From NCBI GenBank assembly GCA_965229335.1, contig OZ245874.1, positions 6,324,001 to 6,388,000 on the forward strand: 64,000 bases of DNA. Direction: 5' to 3'. The translations under genes and the position numbers were made by a program. The notes under the pieces were generated by a model. That model was given only the letters and a program-made list of their open reading frames with translations, had not been told where the DNA came from and did no database searches. Below are positions 18,479-31,250 of the stretch, piece by piece (the first letter of the stretch is position 1; each line of letters starts with the position of its first letter). Source of the DNA: JAFKFH01 sp017307375. Lineage in GTDB: Bacteria > Pseudomonadota > Alphaproteobacteria > Ferrovibrionales > Ferrovibrionaceae.

Positions 18479-19090
18479 TTAATGGGCAAATATGTCGATT
18501 TCTGGCCAGCCCTCGAGATCGAGGCGCGCGCGCATCGGCAGGAAGGAGAAGCACTGCGCCGCGATATCGGCCCGCCCCTCGCGCGCCAGCATCTGATCGA
18601 GGACGGCGGCCAGCTTGTGCAGATGCAGCACGTCCGAAGCGGCGTATTTGAGCTGGGCGTCGCTGAGCTGCGCCGCGCCCCAGTCCGACGACTGTTCCTG
18701 CTTCGAGATCTCGACGCCGATCAGTTCGCGGCAGAGATCCTTGAGGCCGTGGCGATCGGTGAAGGTGCGGACAAGCTTGGAGGCGATCTTGGTGCAGTAG
18801 ATCGGCGCGGTGTCGACGCCGAGATAATGGCGCAGCACCGCCACGTCGAAGCGGGCGAAATGGAACAGCTTGGTGACCCCCGGGTCGGCCAGCAGCTTCT
18901 TCAGGTTCGGGGCGTCGTAGATCCCCTTCTGGAAGCGCACGAGGTGGCAGACGCCGTCGCCCGCCGAGAGCTGCACGAGGCAGAGCCGGTCGCGATGCGG
19001 GTTGAGACCGAGGGTCTCGGTATCGATGGCGACGCTGTCGCCGAACGAGACGTCGGCGGGCAGATCGCCCTGGTGCAGATGGATGGTCAT
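18479..19090 (-). CDS. rnd: Ribonuclease D (short form)
   Basis: A 203-residue DEDDy 3'-5' exoribonuclease. Catalytic residues are visible: Asp23 and Glu25 in AIDTETLGL, Asp82 in HFARFDVAVL, and Tyr149/Asp153 in LKYAASDVLHL. Only the exonuclease domain is present; the HRDC domains found in the E. coli enzyme are absent, as is common for alphaproteobacterial RNase D. It acts in tRNA and small RNA 3' trimming. It lies just downstream of a tRNA-Leu gene on the same strand. Confidence 0.92.
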   Translation of the reverse strand: MTIHLHQGDLPADVSFGDSVAIDTETLGLNPHRDRLCLVQLSAGDGVCHLVRFQKGIYDAPNLKKLLADPGVTKLFHFARFDVAVLRHYLGVDTAPIYCTKIASKLVRTFTDRHGLKDLCRELIGVEISKQEQSSDWGAAQLSDAQLKYAASDVLHLHKLAAVLDQMLAREGRADIAAQCFSFLPMRARLDLEGWPEIDIFAH

Positions 19091-19175
19091 GGGGTTGAGC
19101 CGCCTTGCGTCCGGAACTTCAGTCAGTGCGGGCTGACTTGCGGCGCAGGGGTCGCTTAGGCGTCAGCCAAGCGAT

Positions 19176-19262
19176 TGGTGCCCAGGAGAAGACTCGAACT
19201 TCCACTCCCTTTCGGGAACTAGTACCTGAAACTAGCGCGTCTACCAATTCCGCCACCTGGGC
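19176..19262 (-). tRNA. tRNA-Leu (anticodon CAG)
   Basis: An 87-nt cloverleaf can be drawn on the minus strand. The acceptor pairs GCCCAGG with CCTGGGC. The D arm contains GGAATTGGTAGACGC, and the anticodon stem CTAGT/ACTAG encloses TTCAGGT, giving CAG. A long variable arm (TTCCCGAAAGGGAGT) marks class II leucine. The T arm contains TTCGAGT, and CCA is encoded at the 3' end. It reads the CUG codon, which is dominant in this GC-rich genome. No integrase or attachment duplication is next to it. Confidence 0.97.
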
Positions 19263-19450
19263 AGGTGCGAGGCGGGTGTTTAAGGGTTGGCCGCGGGCCT
19301 GTCAACACCGCTTCGACATGTTTCGACGCAAAAACTTCATCGACATCCTGCGGCGCGGTTTCGCACTGCCGCGATCCGCCCTTGGCGCGGGCGCGCGGAT
19401 CGATATAGTGCAGGCGAATCCCTAGGCCGCATAACATCGAGACCCCTGCC

Positions 19451-20413
19451 ATGCTTCACGACCTCGGCCCCCAACTGGTCACCGTGTTCGGCGGCTCCGG
19501 CTTTATCGGCCGCTATGTCGTGCGGCGGCTTGCCCGTGCCGGTCATCGCGTCCGCGTCGCCATCCGCCGCCCGGACGAGGGCCTGTTCCTCAAGCCGTTC
19601 GGCGCGGTCGGGCAGATCGACCTGGTCCAGGCCAATATCCGCGACGATGCCTCGGTCGCCCGGGCCGTCGCCGGTGCCGATGCCGTCATCAATCTGGTCG
19701 GCATCCTCTACGAAGGCGGCCGCCAGACCTTCGACGCGGTCCAGGCCGAAGGCGCCGGGCGAATCGCCCGGGCTGCCGCCGCGGCCGGCGTTGCGCGGCT
19801 GATCCATGTCTCGGCGATCGGGGCTGCCGCCGAATCGCCGTCCGACTATGCCCGCGCCAAGGCCGAGGGCGAGGCGGCGGTCCGTGACGCCTTCCCCAAG
19901 GCCACGATCCTGCGCCCGTCCGTCGTGTTCGGCGCCGAGGACGACTTCTTCAACCGGTTCGGCCGCATGGCGCGGTTCTCGCCGTTCCTGCCGCTGATCG
20001 GCGGGGGCCAGACCCGGTTCCAGCCGGTGTTCGTCGACGATGTCGCCGGCGCCGTCTTCAACGCCCTGACCCGCGAGGACGCGGCCGGCCGCACGTACGA
20101 GCTGGGCGGCCCGAAGGTCTATACCTTCGAAGAGATCATGAAGCTGGTGCTGGAGACCACCTGCCGGCGCCGCGCACTGGTCCCGGTACCGTTCTTCGCG
20201 GCGCAGCTGCTCGGCAGCGTCCTGAGCTTCCTGCCGGTGCCGCCGCTGACCCGCGACCAGGTCCTGCTGCTCGAACGCGACAACGTCGTCGATCCGGCGG
20301 CCCCCGGGCTTGCCGACCTCGGTGTCGACCCGACGCCGGCCGAAGCGATTCTGGAAACCTACCTCGCCCGCTACCGCCGCGGCGGCACCAAGGTCGCCGC
20401 ACGCTTCTCCTGA
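19451..20413 (+). CDS. Complex I NDUFA9 subunit family protein (SDR-type NAD(P)-binding)
   Basis: A 320-residue extended SDR-like protein. It starts with a Rossmann motif VTVFGGSGFIGRYVVRRLA and continues with INLVGILYEGGRQTF, VSAIGA, SDYARAKAEGEAAVRDAFP, ILRPSVVFG, FQPVFVDDVAGAV and YELGGPKVYTFEEIM. This pattern fits the NDUFA9/39-kDa group, which in mitochondria is an accessory subunit of NADH dehydrogenase. The catalytic Tyr-Lys of SDRs appears as YARAK, as in that group. Bacterial members are often linked to quinone or redox metabolism, but the function is not established. Confidence 0.85.
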   Translation: MLHDLGPQLVTVFGGSGFIGRYVVRRLARAGHRVRVAIRRPDEGLFLKPFGAVGQIDLVQANIRDDASVARAVAGADAVINLVGILYEGGRQTFDAVQAEGAGRIARAAAAAGVARLIHVSAIGAAAESPSDYARAKAEGEAAVRDAFPKATILRPSVVFGAEDDFFNRFGRMARFSPFLPLIGGGQTRFQPVFVDDVAGAVFNALTREDAAGRTYELGGPKVYTFEEIMKLVLETTCRRRALVPVPFFAAQLLGSVLSFLPVPPLTRDQVLLLERDNVVDPAAPGLADLGVDPTPAEAILETYLARYRRGGTKVAARFS

Positions 20414-20431
20414 CGCGGTACCCGCCTATCC

Positions 20432-20456
20432 CCCTGCCCGACCGGATCGGGCAGGG
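20432..20456 (+). terminator. Candidate terminator after the NDUFA9-like gene
   Basis: Ten-bp stem CCCTGCCCGA/TCGGGCAGGG with a five-base loop, 18 bases after the stop; the T-richness downstream is weak (ccacttcttt). Confidence 0.5.
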
Positions 20457-20531
20457 CCACTTCTTTCCCCGCCGCTGAACAACTCCAGGCGACGCCGCAT
20501 CCTGGTGCGGCGCGACCGCTCGACGTGGGCG

Positions 20532-20550
20532 TCGCATAGTGCGATTTTTT
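20532..20550 (+). terminator. Small hairpin with T tract
   Basis: TCGCA-TAG-TGCGA followed immediately by TTTTTT. The five-bp stem is short, but with the preceding hairpin at 20493-20512 it could end transcription before the gltD promoter region. Confidence 0.45.
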
Positions 20551-20556
20551 CATATA

Positions 20557-20571
20557 GGTCCGAATCGGACC
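20557..20571. promoter_or_regulatory. Perfect dyad, candidate operator upstream of gltD
   Basis: GGTCCGA-A-TCGGACC is a 15-base palindrome in AT-rich DNA about 230 bp upstream of gltD. The binding protein is unknown. Confidence 0.4.
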
Positions 20572-20637
20572 AATATTGCCTTTTTATGGAGCAATCCGGC
20601 CACCTTTCTGCCCGTCGCTTAACCGTAACAAAGGCAA

Positions 20638-20658
20638 TAGGTCAGCTTTTTTGACCTA
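20638..20658. promoter_or_regulatory. Dyad TAGGTCA/TGACCTA, candidate operator upstream of gltD
   Basis: Seven-base arms TAGGTCA (20638-20644) and TGACCTA (20652-20658) surround a T-rich centre. The position, about 145 bp upstream of the gltD start, suits a regulator site; its T tract also makes a weak terminator or attenuator possible. Confidence 0.4.
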
Positions 20659-20800
20659 ATTTGCAGAATCCTACTTTTCTTCCATCGAACGAGCGTTTAT
20701 AGAAACGTTCTGACGCCGGGCGCCCTCGCGGCAGCGCGGTTGAGCCAGTGTCATGCCAGCCAGACCGTCGATCGTTACGCCCGAGTAGGAGGGGCGCGCC

Positions 20801-22249
20801 ATGGCCGAGAAGATGTTGAAGTTCGTCAAGGTCGACAGCCAGATGCCCGAGAAGCGGGCGGCAACCGAGCGTCGCGAGGACTTCGACGAAATCTATCGCC
20901 GTTTCTCGGCCGAGAAGGCGAACGAGCAGGCGGCGCGCTGCTCGCAATGCGGCGTGCCGGGCTGCCATATCCACTGCCCGCTGCACAACAACATTCCCGA
21001 CTGGCTGCGGCTGACCGCCGAAGGCCGGCTGGACGAAGCCTACGAGCTGTCGCAGGCCACCAACAACATGCCCGAGATCTGCGGCCGCATCTGCCCGCAG
21101 GACCGGCTGTGCGAGGGCAACTGCGTGATCGAGCAGTCGGGCCACGGCACCGTCACCATCGGCGCGATCGAGAAATACATCAACGACACCGCCTGGGAGC
21201 GCGGCTGGGTCAAGCCGCGCCTGCCGCGGGCCGAGCGCGGCCAGTCGGTCGGCATCATCGGCGCCGGGCCCGCCGGCCTTGCCGCGGCCGAGGAATTGCG
21301 CGCCAAGGGCTATCAGGTCCATGTCTACGACCGTTACGACCGCGTCGGCGGCCTGCTGGTCTACGGCATCCCCGGCTTCAAGCTGGAAAAGGACGTGGTG
21401 GCGCGGCGCGAACAGCTGTTGCGCGACCAGGGCGTCCAGTTCCACCTGAACCATCAGGTCGGGCGCGACGTCACCTTCGCCGAGCTCCGCCAGCGCCACG
21501 ACGCCGTGCTGATCGCCACCGGCGTCTACAAGGCGCGCGACGAGGCGATGCCGGGCTCGGGGCTTAAGGGCATCGTCCAGGCCCTCGACTACCTGACCGC
21601 CTCGAACCGCATCGGGTTCGGCGATCAAGTCCCGGCCTTCGCCTCGGGCGAACTCGACGCCAAGGGCAAGCATGTCGTGGTGGTCGGCGGCGGCGACACC
21701 GCGATGGACTGCGTGCGTACCGCGATCCGCCAGGGTGCGGCCTCGGTCAAGTGCCTCTATCGGCGCGACAAGGCCAACATGCCCGGCTCGATGCGCGAGG
21801 TTAAGAACGCCGAGGAGGAAGGCGTCGAGTTCGCCTGGCTCACCGCCCCGCGCGCCTTCCTCGGGGACGAGTTCGTCACCGGCGCCCGCGTCATCAAGAT
21901 GCGGCTGGGCCTGGCCGACGCCACCGGCCGCCAGGCGCCGCAAGCCGTCGAAGGATCCGACCAGACGATCAAGGCCGACCTGGTGATCAAGGCCATGGGC
22001 TTCGACCCCGAAGACCTGCCGACGCTGTTCGGCAATGCCGAGCTGCCGGTGACGCGCTGGGGCACGATCAAGGTCAACCCGCTGACCCAGATGTCGGCGC
22101 TGGACGGGGTATTCGCCGCCGGCGACATCGTCCGCGGCGCCAGCCTCGTGGTCTGGGGCGTGCGCGACGGGCGTGTCGCTGCCGAATCGATTGCCGATTA
22201 CCTCGCGGCCAAGGCTGCCGAGGCCGACAAGCTGGCGATCGCCAGCTGA
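20801..22249 (+). CDS. gltD: Glutamate synthase (NADPH) small subunit
   Basis: A 482-residue FAD/NADPH subunit that feeds electrons to GltB. The N-terminal cysteine clusters for [4Fe-4S] centres are visible (CSQCGVPGCHIHCPLHNNIPDW and CGRICPQDRLCEGNC). A FAD-binding VGIIGAGPAGLAAAEEL and an NADPH-binding VVVVGGGDTAMDCVRTAI follow. The C-terminal FAAGDIVRGASLVVW motif is typical. AGGAGGGG lies before ATG 20801. It precedes gltB by 23 bp, forming an operon for ammonium assimilation. Confidence 0.97.
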   Translation: MAEKMLKFVKVDSQMPEKRAATERREDFDEIYRRFSAEKANEQAARCSQCGVPGCHIHCPLHNNIPDWLRLTAEGRLDEAYELSQATNNMPEICGRICPQDRLCEGNCVIEQSGHGTVTIGAIEKYINDTAWERGWVKPRLPRAERGQSVGIIGAGPAGLAAAEELRAKGYQVHVYDRYDRVGGLLVYGIPGFKLEKDVVARREQLLRDQGVQFHLNHQVGRDVTFAELRQRHDAVLIATGVYKARDEAMPGSGLKGIVQALDYLTASNRIGFGDQVPAFASGELDAKGKHVVVVGGGDTAMDCVRTAIRQGAASVKCLYRRDKANMPGSMREVKNAEEEGVEFAWLTAPRAFLGDEFVTGARVIKMRLGLADATGRQAPQAVEGSDQTIKADLVIKAMGFDPEDLPTLFGNAELPVTRWGTIKVNPLTQMSALDGVFAAGDIVRGASLVVWGVRDGRVAAESIADYLAAKAAEADKLAIAS

Positions 22250-22272
22250 CGACGAAAGAGAGGAGCCGAGCC

Positions 22273-26811
<4,539 letters not shown>

Positions 26812-26816
26812 CCAGA

Positions 26817-26851
26817 CAGCCGTGGCGGCGGCGCTTTCGTCGCCACGGCTG
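26817..26851 (+). terminator. Terminator hairpin after gltB
   Basis: Eleven-bp stem CAGCCGTGGCG/CGCCACGGCTG enclosing a GC-rich loop, five bases after the gltB stop. It lacks a T tract. Confidence 0.6.
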
Positions 26852-26915
26852 GAGTACGCGTTCAGAGTCCCTCGAGAGTTTGAGTAAGTTTAGTCTCCCT
26901 GTACCAGACTGGACG

Positions 26916-26948
26916 GCCCCGTCGGCCTCTCGGCGGGGCTTCATTTTT
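26916..26948 (+). terminator. Rho-independent terminator downstream of gltDB
   Basis: GCCCCG/CGGGGC stem (26916-26939) followed by TTCATTTTT. With the hairpin 65 bp upstream it gives a two-step stop before the SDR gene. Confidence 0.75.
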
Positions 26949-27024
26949 CCGGGGCTTCCCCTGGATCGCCGCGATCGTCTATCAATGTCGCGGGGGCGTT
27001 TCACGCCCGTGCAGGGAGACATCG

Positions 27025-27729
27025 ATGGAATTCGCCGACAAGACCTTCGTGGTGACCGGCGCGGCCGGCAATCTCGGCCGGGCCGTGGCCAGGCATTTCG
27101 CCGATCGCGGTGCCAGGCTCGCCCTGCTCGATCACGACCAGGCCCGCCTGTTGCAGGCCTACGGCCCCGACCACGCCAACCGCGCCTGCCTGCAGGTCGA
27201 CCTGACCGACCAGGCCTCGGTGGACCAGGCGATCGAGGCCGCTGCCGCCAAGTTCGGTCGGATCGACGGGCTGATCGCCATCGCCGGCGGCTTCCGCATG
27301 GGCGAGCAGGTGCACGAGCTCAGCGACAAGACCTGGTCGTTCCTGATGGACATCAACGCCGGCACGCTCTTGCGCACCGTGCATGCGGTGGTGCCCCGCC
27401 TGATCAGCGGCGGCGGCGGCAAGATCGTCACGGTCGGCGCGCGCGCAGCCCTTGCCGGCGCGGCCGAGATGGGGGCCTATACCGCGGCCAAGGCCGCCGT
27501 CATCCGCCTGACCGAGGCGATGTCGGCCGAACTGAAGGGCCGCAACATCAACGTCAACGGCGTGCTGCCCTCGATCATCGACACGCCCGAGAATCGCCAG
27601 GCGATGCCCGCCGCCGATCCGGCGAAGTGGGTAGCCCCGGCCGACCTTGCCGCGGTGATCGGCTTTCTGGCATCGGATGCGGGCCGGGCGCTGCACGGCG
27701 CGATCGTCCCGGTCAGCGGCTTGAGCTGA
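27025..27729 (+). CDS. SDR family oxidoreductase, atypical catalytic serine
   Basis: A 234-residue classical short-chain dehydrogenase. The cofactor motif is TGAAGNLGRAVA (11-22), with IAIAGG as the NAG equivalent and Tyr152-xxx-Lys156 in AYTAAKAAV. The residue 13 before the tyrosine, normally serine, is Ala139 (VGARAAL), so the usual Ser-Tyr-Lys triad is incomplete. It may therefore use an altered mechanism or have a non-catalytic role. Asp36 after the second beta strand suggests NAD rather than NADP. It is followed four bases later by a secreted protein of unknown function, so they probably share a transcript. Confidence 0.85.
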   Translation: MEFADKTFVVTGAAGNLGRAVARHFADRGARLALLDHDQARLLQAYGPDHANRACLQVDLTDQASVDQAIEAAAAKFGRIDGLIAIAGGFRMGEQVHELSDKTWSFLMDINAGTLLRTVHAVVPRLISGGGGKIVTVGARAALAGAAEMGAYTAAKAAVIRLTEAMSAELKGRNINVNGVLPSIIDTPENRQAMPAADPAKWVAPADLAAVIGFLASDAGRALHGAIVPVSGLS

Positions 27730-27733
27730 GCCG

Positions 27734-28981
27734 ATGCGCCTGCTGGCTGCGGCTGCCGCCCTGCTGGTCCTGGTAGGTCCGGCCTGGGCCCAGGACGTGC
27801 CCTACTACGATGTCCGCGCCGCCTTTGCCCGTTTCGATCCCGGTTATGTCGCCCAGCGCCGCGCGGCGCTGGCCAGGATGGAACCGCTGCTCGAGACCCT
27901 GTTCGCCCGCGAGGAAGCCGGCGAGGCGATGACCTGCGCCGACCAGATCGGCAAGGAGGCGCGCTGGCTGGTCGGCTATACCGCCGACTATGCCCGCATC
28001 GCCCGGCGGACCGACGACCTCGCCGCCGAACTGGCGCGCCCGACGCCGACCCCCGTGCCGGACGTGCAGCAAGGCCCAGAAGGTCACTGGGCAAGCTGTC
28101 ACGAGGAAGATTTCTTCAAACTGTCGGTCGACTACGACAAGTTTGTCGCCCTGACCGCCGCCGGCAAGGCACCGGCGATGCGCCCGGCCTATCTCGACGC
28201 CTACAACGACGCGGCCAGGCTGCGCGCCCGCTTCCTGGCGCTGATGACCTCCGACATCCGGGGCACCGGCATAAACCAGCGCCGCGCGCTGAACGAGGAG
28301 GTCTCCGACGTCATGCGGCTGATCCTGCGCGACCAGCCGCTCGGCTATGACTGGCAGCCCGGGCTGAAGGATGCCCTGAAGAAGATCCTGGTCGACGACC
28401 TGCGCGATCCGGCCACCGGCTACTGGGGCGCGCGCTTCACCGACGGCGACAAGATCGTGCGAACAGCCGATCTCAGCGTCACCTTCCATGTCGTCCGCTA
28501 CCTGCAGGGCGACGTCCCGGACTGGCCGCGCATCGTCGACACGACGCTGGCCATCCGCGACCGCCGCTATTCCCAGGGCTGGCAGGCCTCGATCGGCCCG
28601 TTGAACCATCATCTCTATGACGTCGCGGCGATCTTCAAGCTGGGCTGGACCAAGGTCGACGCCCCGCGCCAGGCGGCGATGGCCGCCGAGCTGAAGAAGA
28701 TGCTCGACTGGAGCCTGAAGGAGACATTGGGCCCGGACGGCACCTTCAAGCTGACCGAGGAGGACGATTCCTTCGAGGAAGCGCAGTATTTCGGGGTCGC
28801 CCTGCTCGCCGCCGCCGGCTTGTTCGACAAGGACAAGCCCTATTGGGCCGATGCTCCCTACCCCGACGCGGCGGGCATCCGCGACCGCATCGCCCGGCGC
28901 GTTTCCGGCCTGCTGGCTGCCGGCAACGGCTCGACCGGCGGGGCGTATTATCGTTCGGCCATGGAACTGCTGGGCGGCTGA
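27734..28981 (+). CDS. Exported protein of unknown function
   Basis: A 415-residue protein with a clear signal peptide (MRLLAAAAALLVLVGPAWAQ) for export. I do not recognise the family. The mature part is mostly helical, with aromatic motifs such as GYWGARFTDGDKI, FHVVRYLQGDVPDW, YSQGWQASIGPLNHHLYDVAAIFKLGW and GPDGTFKLTEEDDSFEEAQYFGVALLAAAGLFD. The evenly spaced helices and W/G/H-rich loops resemble an alpha/alpha-barrel (toroid) like those of some glycan-processing or lyase folds, but this is only an impression. Two cysteines (one in CADQIG, one in WASCHEEDF) could form a disulfide. It starts four bases after the SDR stop. Confidence 0.7.
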   Translation: MRLLAAAAALLVLVGPAWAQDVPYYDVRAAFARFDPGYVAQRRAALARMEPLLETLFAREEAGEAMTCADQIGKEARWLVGYTADYARIARRTDDLAAELARPTPTPVPDVQQGPEGHWASCHEEDFFKLSVDYDKFVALTAAGKAPAMRPAYLDAYNDAARLRARFLALMTSDIRGTGINQRRALNEEVSDVMRLILRDQPLGYDWQPGLKDALKKILVDDLRDPATGYWGARFTDGDKIVRTADLSVTFHVVRYLQGDVPDWPRIVDTTLAIRDRRYSQGWQASIGPLNHHLYDVAAIFKLGWTKVDAPRQAAMAAELKKMLDWSLKETLGPDGTFKLTEEDDSFEEAQYFGVALLAAAGLFDKDKPYWADAPYPDAAGIRDRIARRVSGLLAAGNGSTGGAYYRSAMELLGG

Positions 28982-28986
28982 GCGCC

Positions 28987-29077
28987 CAGTCGGCGAAGGC
29001 CGGATCTCAGGGCAAGAAAGGCCGCAAGCTGCACGGCGCTTTCCCTGGATCCCGGCTTTCGCCGGGATGACGATTGG
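28987..29077 (+). repeat. Dispersed palindromic repeat, copy 2 (REP/RAGMT-like)
   Basis: The second copy of the repeat seen at 357-452, here in the opposite orientation. It contains GGCGAAGGCCGG (28992-29003), a variable middle, gctgcacggcgctttccctgg, then CCCGGC-TTTC-GCCGGG (29051-29066) and atgacgattgg. It lies between a plus-strand gene and a convergent minus-strand gene, a usual location for such elements, and could serve as a terminator or transcript-end stabiliser. Confidence 0.82.
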
Positions 29078-29113
29078 ATTCCGGGCAATTTACCAGCCGG
29101 GCGACCTGCGGCT

Positions 29114-30688
29114 TCAGTTCACCTGCCGCGCCCGGCCTTCCCAATAGGGCGCGCGCAGGGTACGGCGCAGGATCTTGCCCGACGGGTTGCGTGGCAGGGC
29201 GTCGATGAAATCGATGCTCTTGGGCGTCTTGTAGCCGGCGATCCGTTCGCGGGTCCAGGCGATGATCCCGGCGGGGTCGCGCTCGCGCCCTTCGCGCAGC
29301 ACGACGAAGGCCTTGACCTCCTCGCCCCAGCGCTCGGAGGGGATGCCGACCACCGCGACGTCGGCGATGTCGGGATGGCCGAACATCACACTCTCGACCT
29401 CGGCCGGATAGACGTTCTCGGCACCCGAGATGATCATGTCCTTGACCCGGTCGTGGACATAGAGATAGCCGTCGCGGTCGAGATAGCCGGCATCGCCGGT
29501 GCGCAGCCAGCCATCGGCATCGATGGTCGCCGCGGTCGCCTCGGGAAGGTTCCAGTAGCCTTTCATGTTGGCCGGCGAACGGGTCGCGATCTCGCCGACC
29601 GCACCCGGCCCGAGGTGATTGCCGGCATCGTCGAGGATCGCGATCTCGACCCCGGGCAGAGCCTGCCCCGCGCCCTTCATCCGTTCGTTGCCGGCGGGGT
29701 CGTGATCTTCCGGCGCCAGCGCCACCACCGTGCCGGTCGTCTCGGTCATGCCATACATCTGGATGAAGCCGCAGCCGAAGACTTCCATGCATTCGCGCAG
29801 CAGCGGCAGCGGGATCGGCGAGGCGCCGTACATCATGTAGCGCAGGCAGGAATAATCGACGTCGCGCGCGCCGGGCAGGCGTACCACGATCTGCATCGCC
29901 GCCGGCACGATGAACATCTTGGTGATCCGCCATTCGGTGATGAACCCCAGCACCTGGCGCGGGTCGAATTCGCGGGCGATGATGTTGATCGCACCGAAAT
30001 AGGCCCCCATGACGGCCCAGCCGGTGCCGCCGATATGGAAACACGGCATGGCGACCAGGCTGACATCCTTGTCGTCCCACCGGGCCCAGGGAATGTCGGC
30101 GGCGGCCTGCAGCTTGCGCAGCTCGATGAAGTTGCGATGGGTCAGCACCGCCCCTTTGGGATTGCCGGTGGTGCCGGAGGTATAGAGCTGCACCGCCCCG
30201 TCGTCCTGGTCGAGCGGCAGCAGCGGGTCCTCGGCCGGATGGGCGTCGCGCCACGTGGCATAGAGACGGCCGGCATAGGGCGTTTCCATGCCGATGATGT
30301 CGCCGGCCTGGTCGGCCTTGACGAAACCCGCGACCGTCTCGACGAATTCCGGCCCGACGAAGAACAGCCTGGCCTGCGCGTCACTGACGATATAGGCCAC
30401 TTCCCGCGGCGCCAGCCGCCAGTTGACCGGCACCATCACGACGCCGGCCTTGGCCGCGCCCCAGAGCAGCTCGTAATAGAGATCGGAATTCTTGCCGAGA
30501 TGGGCGATGCGATCGCCCGGGTTCAGCCCGGCGGCGATCAGCGCGCGTGCCACCCGGCTGGAAGCCGCATCGAGTTCGGCATAGGTCGCGTGCCGCCCCT
30601 CGAAGAACGTCGCGGGCGCACCCGGCCGGGTGCGGCCATGATAGCGCGGAATATCGGCGAGCGTGAAGATCTCGTCGTGCAGACCCAT
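29114..30688 (-). CDS. Acyl-CoA synthetase (fatty-acid--CoA ligase family)
   Basis: A 524-residue ANL-superfamily enzyme that activates a carboxylic acid as its acyl-CoA through an acyl-adenylate. The P-loop is LYTSGTTGNPKGAVLTH. MYGMTETTG, GWLRTGDAGYLDRDGYLYVHDRVKDMIISGAENVYPAEVE and the catalytic lysine in LPRNPSGKILRRTL are all in place. Length is full. The substrate (medium or long fatty acid, or an aromatic acid) cannot be told from motifs. It precedes no obvious beta-oxidation partner; the nearest same-strand neighbour is an NTF2-like gene 131 bp upstream. Confidence 0.9.
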   Translation of the reverse strand: MGLHDEIFTLADIPRYHGRTRPGAPATFFEGRHATYAELDAASSRVARALIAAGLNPGDRIAHLGKNSDLYYELLWGAAKAGVVMVPVNWRLAPREVAYIVSDAQARLFFVGPEFVETVAGFVKADQAGDIIGMETPYAGRLYATWRDAHPAEDPLLPLDQDDGAVQLYTSGTTGNPKGAVLTHRNFIELRKLQAAADIPWARWDDKDVSLVAMPCFHIGGTGWAVMGAYFGAINIIAREFDPRQVLGFITEWRITKMFIVPAAMQIVVRLPGARDVDYSCLRYMMYGASPIPLPLLRECMEVFGCGFIQMYGMTETTGTVVALAPEDHDPAGNERMKGAGQALPGVEIAILDDAGNHLGPGAVGEIATRSPANMKGYWNLPEATAATIDADGWLRTGDAGYLDRDGYLYVHDRVKDMIISGAENVYPAEVESVMFGHPDIADVAVVGIPSERWGEEVKAFVVLREGRERDPAGIIAWTRERIAGYKTPKSIDFIDALPRNPSGKILRRTLRAPYWEGRARQVN

Positions 30689-30819
30689 CGGTCCCTCTTC
30701 CTCCCGGTTCGTTTTCCCGATCGTAGCATCATGTTGTCAGTTCGCCATCAACACCGACCTGCGGCGATGTCGAATTATGGTCGAAGTGCCAGCAAGGGCC
30801 GCGACCGGTATCCGGCGGT

Positions 30820-31191
30820 CTAGTCGCGCGTTTCGGTGGCAAAGACCTTCTGCGCCACCTGCCAGCGGCCGTCGATCTTGAGGAAGGAAAGCTGGTCGGT
30901 GAAGTAGCGGGGCGGGATCTGGCAGGCGAGCTTGACGAAGGCCATGCTGGGTCCGGCAATATCGATCTGCAGGATCCGGTCGCCGCGCGCCAGGCCCTTG
31001 GCCCGCGGCGAGGGCCGGGTCCGCACCGCCTCGAGCCAGGTATCGCGCGGCGTGATCACCAGATCGCCGTTGACCACCTGGGTCAGCGCCGAGGTCGGGT
31101 GGAAGACCTCGGCGAGCTTATCGGCATCGCCTTCATAAAGACCGTCGAGATAGGTCTGGACCGCCGCCTCGACCGCTTCCATGTCGCTCAT
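30820..31191 (-). CDS. NTF2-like (lumazine-binding-like) protein
   Basis: A 123-residue protein with the NTF2-like cone fold signature: an N-terminal helix (EAVEAAVQTYLDGLYEGDADKLAEVFHPTSALTQV), VVNGDLVITPRDTWLEAV and a closing strand pair (YFTDQLSFLKIDGRWQVAQKVF). Such proteins are isomerases, hydrolases or ligand-binding proteins. Residues are conserved with the family that acts as putative lumazine-binding or SnoaL-like proteins, with no definitive catalytic set seen. It lies 59 bp upstream of the molybdenum hydroxylase large-subunit stop, on the same strand, so it may be the last gene of that unit. Confidence 0.72.
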   Translation of the reverse strand: MSDMEAVEAAVQTYLDGLYEGDADKLAEVFHPTSALTQVVNGDLVITPRDTWLEAVRTRPSPRAKGLARGDRILQIDIAGPSMAFVKLACQIPPRYFTDQLSFLKIDGRWQVAQKVFATETRD

Positions 31192-31250
31192 CGTTTCCTC
31201 CTGATTTGCTCGCTATCAGGCGCGAAAAGCGACCGCGTTGCAACCGTCGT

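Larger units (their letters stand above)
20414..20800. other. AT-rich regulatory gap between the NDUFA9-like gene and gltD
   Basis: These 387 bases have no gene but hold several symmetrical elements. There is a ten-bp hairpin CCCTGCCCGA/TCGGGCAGGG at 20432-20456, a second (CGCCGCA/TGCGGCG) at 20493-20512, and a small hairpin TCGCA/TGCGA followed by six T at 20532-20550. Two perfect dyads then lie in AT-rich DNA: GGTCCGA-A-TCGGACC (20557-20571) and TAGGTCA...TGACCTA (20638-20658). The first three look like terminators for the upstream gene. The last two look like operator sites for gltDB control. Confidence 0.6.

Noticed and set aside
19176..19262. tRNA-Leu as an integration site for a mobile element
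   Set aside because: No integrase, no duplicated tRNA end and normal housekeeping genes on both sides.
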